From positions 1,302,001 to 1,366,000 of the forward strand of contig JAKZHN010000009.1 in NCBI GenBank assembly GCA_037179335.1: a stretch of 64,000 nt of DNA, in the 5' to 3' direction. The position numbers and the translations under genes are program-made. Of the stretch, positions 59,401-64,000 are shown one piece after another (within the stretch, counting starts at the first letter, position 1; every line of letters starts with the position of its first letter). Origin of the DNA: Cyclaneusma minus. Taxonomy: Eukaryota > Ascomycota > Leotiomycetes > Marthamycetales > Marthamycetaceae. The notes below the pieces were generated by a model that was not told the origin of the DNA, did no database searches, and worked only from the letters and a program-made list of their open reading frames with translations.

Positions 59401-62400
59401 TAAACTAATTAAAGCTTTATTGCAAGCTATTTTTATTATAGCGTTAGTTGAATTGTTTTTATTATTGATTTATTTGATTTTATAAAGTTTTTGTTTTTTA
59501 TAATTTTGCCAAAAATAAAGGATATTAGTTATTAGGCGTTTTTTAATTGTAGTATTTAATTTATATAAATTATTATTGAAATTGGAAAAAGCTTGAATTT
59601 ATTAATAATTAAGCAAAATATAAAAAAGAGCGCTATACCTATATTGGTTTTTTAAATTATAATTAGAATTTTGCTAGCTAGTATATTTTGGGTAAGTTTT
59701 TTATTTTTAATAGAAAATTAATAAATAATATTATTTTTAAAAACAAACATATTTAAAACCTTTGGAATTTTATTTTTATTATTTAAAATAATGATATAGC
59801 CGAGCTGGAAATTTAACTTATTATTATTAGCAAAAGAATGATTCATGAAAATGTATTTTTAAATTGTGATTAAATTTATCGAAATATTAATTAAACTTTT
59901 ATTGGCGGTTTGTTTTTTTGCTATTGCAGGCTTTTATTTAGCGCTTTTATATAGTCTTTTATTGTTTTTTAATATTGGGCAGTTTTTAAAAATAGGTAGG
60001 ATTATTAGAACTGGCAAATTATAGCTATATAATTATTTCAAATACGCTAGGCAATAAAAATCATTTTAAACATAGGGAAATTAATATTAATTAGTTTTAA
60101 TTTTGCAATTTGATTTTTTTAAGAAATTACTATATTTTGTTTTTAAATATAAGTATATAATTATTAAAAATTAAAAAAAAGCTAATTATTAGAAAAAAGT
60201 TTGGATTTGATTTTGAATTCAATTTTTTAAATTTTTTATTTTTTTATTTCGGATTATTTTTTATTTGCTAGGATAAAAGTATTCTTTATTTATATATTAA
60301 TAATAATAAATTAATCCGGATAATGAGTAATTAGCAAATAAGGGTTGTAAATAAAGGTTTTTATATTAAAATTACGATTATAATAAATATAGTAAATTGT
60401 AAATTGATGTAAATTAATTTTTGCAATATTATATAGCGGTTTTGAAATTTGTAAAGTTATTTGAAAAGGGTATTTAGTTTTTAATTTTCCAGGCAAATTG
60501 CAATAGATTATTTAATTTAAAAGGGAATTGATTTAAATATAGGCTTAATTAATATTATAATTAAAGTTTTTAATTTTTTAATTTTGGAGCAATAGCGTAA
60601 GAGTAATAATTAATTGCTAATTAATTTGCTAGATAATAGGAAATTGGATAATAATAAAGATTTTATTATAATTGCTATGATTTTGGATTATTAATTTTAA
60701 TCTTTTATAGGGTTTGTTTATTTTTTTATTTTTCATTTTTTTTATTATTTAATTATTAAAAATGCGCAAATTATTATGGATTTTTAAATTGTATAAATAA
60801 ATTTTAAAATATTGTTATTAATAAAAAAACTAAGTTTTAATTTATTAAAAGTTTTAAATGGCTTGCCAAAAGTATTGATTTTGTCTTTTTAGCGAAATTT
60901 TAAAAACAGGTTTAAATTTGTTTTTTTTTAGCAATTAATTAAATTTTAATTTTAAATAGTATATTTTTAATTTTATTTTGAATTAGGAATTGCTTAAATG
61001 CTATAATTGTTTTTAGCAATTTAGCTATGCCTAATGGGTAATTTATTAAATTTTTATAGGTTATAAAATCCTATATAAATTTGTTTACATTAGTATTTTA
61101 TATTTTAAAAATAAAATTATTGGGATTTTTAGCTTTAATAATATGGAATTTGGGATTTTTGCAAGGGCGATTAGAATTGCATTTAACTGGGGCGTTTTAT
61201 ACTATAGCAGTTTTAAATTGGGCAATGGCGTTTTTAAAAAATTTGCTATAGCGTTTTGGCAAAAAGATTGCTAATAAAGTAATTGGAGTTTTATTTAATA
61301 GAGAAATTATTATAATTAGTATTTTAAATATTCAAAATGCTAATAATAATATTGCTATATTAGCGTTATTATGTTAACAAGTATTATTATAATTACTTTT
61401 ATTATAATAGGGTCTTAAAATAGTAAATATGAATTTTCTAAAGCTATTGAATATTTTCAAAATATAATTATAATTGTTTTTTTAAACCATAACATAAAGG
61501 CTTTTTTAAGTTTTTTTGTTTTTATAAATTAAAATTTTGGAATTTAAAAATAGTTTAAAAATGGCAAAAACGTTAGGACTATTTTTTATTAAAAGAATAT
61601 TAATTATTATTTGCTTCGTATACAGTTTTTTTAGTTTTTTTTAGGGTTTTTTTAATAGCTTTGATTTAATAGATTATAAAAAAAATGCTATAAATTTTGG
61701 ATATACGCCAAAGGCTAATAGAGTAGATACAACGCTATTAGGGCTAGCAATATTATTAATAGCTTTTATAGCTATTTGCAAAATTGTTTTTTTGGAAAGC
61801 TGCGAATAATTGATTTAAATTATTTAGTAGGACTTTTAAAATATAATATAATAATATTTAAATTTCCCAATACTATTATATATTTTAATTGAGATTTTTT
61901 TAATTTTAATTTTTAAAATTCCAAATTTTCTATAGAATTTAATACTGGTAAATTTTACGCTAATAGTATAAATAATATAATTTAATAAAGTTTAATAAAC
62001 GTTAATTTAGCAGCGCCGAATAGCTTTTTGAATATTTTTAAAGAATTTGCTGCAAAGGAATATAACAATTTAAAAGCCAATGGCAATATTAATAATATAA
62101 ACTATTAAATATTTATTTAATGTTATAATATTTATTATAATTTTAATATTGAAATAATAGTTTTTATAGAATTTAAATTTAAATAAATTTTTGAATCTTT
62201 TTTTGCATTGGTAAAAATTGCAGAATTTAGCGATTTGTTTTAATTCAATGTATTTAAAAAAAATTAGCGCGTTTTAAAATTTTGGCCAATTTGAAGACAT
62301 TTGGGTATTTCAAATATTAATAAAGCTTTTAAAATTTAATTTTAATTAAATGATATTAAACGGATTTTGGAAACAATTTAATATTAATTAGAAATATTTA

Positions 62401-64000
62401 TAAATGTTTTTATTTGCGGATAATGGGAATAAAAAAATACTAAATATTAGAATATTTTAAAAATTGTTAAATTGATTTTTTAAACGGTTTATATTATTGA
62501 TTTATATTAAAACTAAATTATTAATTGGTATAATATAGGAATTAATTGATTTGAAAAATATAGAAATTAAAGCAATATTAATAGTTTTTGCAAAGTTTTT
62601 GCTAAATTTAATATTGTATTTATTAATATAAAAGTTATTAAGCAATAGCTATAGTATTATTTATTTAAACGCTAGAAATTGGCTTAAGCTATTAATGGAA
62701 ATATTAATAATATTGGCATTTAATATAATATTTTAAAATATTTAAAATAAATAGCAATTTTGAAAAATAAATATTTTAAAAGGAATTTTGGGATTTTAAT
62801 AGTTAGAAATATAGGCGGCGGTATAATTGCTAAATATAATCAGGATTTTAAAGCTATTAATAGTTTTTCTATTTAAAATAATTACGTATTTGATTTTTAA
62901 ACTATTTTTTTTTAATTGTTTAATTTTCAGTAATTAATATGCTATTATCATAATTGAAAAAGGCTAATATAATTGCCATTTTATGAATATTAGAAGCGAT
63001 TTTAATATTAATTTTAGTTCTTTTTTATAATTAGCCAAAAATACAATATAGGCAATTTTATTATATAGTTTGTTAATTTGTTTAATTGTATTTTTTTAAA
63101 TATATTAATATTTTTTATTTATTTTTTGCTAATGTGTATTTAGATTTAATAGCTAGAAATATTATATTTAAAGTAGTTTTTATTTGAATTATTATTTTAT
63201 CTAAAGAAAAACAAAATTCTCAATATTGGCTTAAAAAAAAGAAAAAATAATTATTATGCAAAAATAGTTTTCGATTATAAGCAAAAGGGCTATTTATAAA
63301 TATATTGTATTAGGCCGTTCTTTTGATTTTTATATAAATTTTAATAAAAATTGAAAATTGATGCAAGTTTTTTTAACATTTATAATTTGTTTTTTAAATG
63401 CTATTTTATATTTTGAAATTAATATATAAACGTAAAGAATTTTATTATATTTAAGAATATTATTTTGATTATTGGCAGGCAAATTTCAATTATTTTAAAG
63501 GATTTTGTAAATAAGAATTTTTAAATATTAGAATTTGGTTTTTTTAAAATTATTTAAATTATTAATAATATTTTGAAAAAAGAGAAAATGCTATATATTA
63601 GTAAGTTTTTAACAAATAATATTAGTTTTTCTACATAATTTAGCAATAAAAGTATTAAGTAAAGTAGCTAGATTAATTAATTTAATATAGAAAGAAATAA
63701 AAAATTTGTTTTTTAATATAATAGAAAATATATTATAATCATGGATTTTTCAGAGATTTATTTTTTGTAAATATTTTTAAAAATATAAATTTTGATATTT
63801 AGAACAATACAAAATTTAGCGCTGTATTTAAAATTATTTAAATTATAAATTTTTATTTATTAAATAAAATGTTAAAATTAAACAAAATGGATTTTTAAAC
63901 AATGCTATTGGCAAATAGCAATTGCTTTGGAGCAGATTTTGAAAATAGAATTGGCGAATTTGCAAGGGTATTGGCAATAAAAAATTTAATACCAGTAATA

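Larger units (their letters stand above)
31465..64000. other. AT-rich, RIP-like compartment without intact genes
   Basis: From 31,465 to the window end the sequence is dominated by A and T; by eye most of it is below about 20% G+C. No open frame longer than about 130 codons occurs and none shows a family motif. The content is decayed repeats in direct and inverted orientation. Where copies can be compared (for example 32,489 with 34,071, or 40,951 with 41,145) differences are mostly C/T and G/A transitions, as expected from repeat-induced point mutation of duplicated DNA in ascomycetes. It is either a transposon-derived AT isochore or part of a regional centromere. I see no mitochondrial genes or tRNAs, so it is not organelle DNA. 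Confidence 0.85.

Noticed and set aside
31465..64000. Mitochondrial DNA insertion or organelle sequence
   Set aside because: No mitochondrial protein motifs, rRNA-like blocks or tRNAs seen; arms of inverted repeats show transition-type decay instead.

Overview
The window is nuclear DNA of a filamentous ascomycete (Pezizomycotina-like). The evidence is intron-bearing genes with 50-100 bp GT-AG introns, a secreted pepsin-type protease, a GMC oxidoreductase and a fungal thiamine pyrophosphokinase. About 31.4 kb of ordinary-composition DNA is joined abruptly to about 32.5 kb of extremely AT-rich DNA with the look of repeat-induced point mutation (RIP) decay. I cannot name the species.

Layout. 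1-4,740: no convincing gene; low-complexity repeats and scattered promoter-like modules (CACGTG plus TATA). 4,748-6,698 (-): five-exon GMC oxidoreductase. 6,880-9,070: nothing recognisable apart from two weakly similar short segments. 9,070-20,474 (+): about 11 kb holding eleven co-oriented, mutually related genes for small unknown multi-pass membrane proteins, one of them a pseudogene. 21,325-21,546 (-): CsbD-like stress protein. 22,310-23,723 (-): secreted aspartyl protease. 23,730-26,400: no gene seen. 26,400-28,990: eight diverged tandem units of about 335 bp, each with one strong TATA box. 29,000-29,155: palindromic segment. 29,251-30,695 (-): thiamine pyrophosphokinase with a long acidic tail and a GC-AG intron. 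31,465-64,000: AT-rich block with no intact gene, holding decayed tandem repeats, palindromes, a 1.6-kb element with about 65-bp terminal inverted repeats, and two short GC-rich islands.

How it fits together. The recognisable genes (flavin oxidoreductase, stress protein, protease, TPP synthesis) are unrelated single-copy genes on the minus strand. The plus-strand membrane-protein array is the distinctive part. Its members share a short first exon (ancestrally reading like Met-Asp-Tyr-Ile-Ala-Lys), a phase-1 intron of about 68 bp, and an acceptor written CAG|TG, so that splicing recreates an ATG at the junction (A|TG). In at least three members the exon-1 ATG is lost and the only start codon for the long frame is this spliced one. 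Other members have moved their start elsewhere, one of them into a shrunken relic of the intron. I regard the array as a lineage-specific family of unknown function and the best candidate here for an undescribed system. The AT-rich block may be a RIP-decayed transposon island or part of a regional centromere; the sequence alone does not decide.
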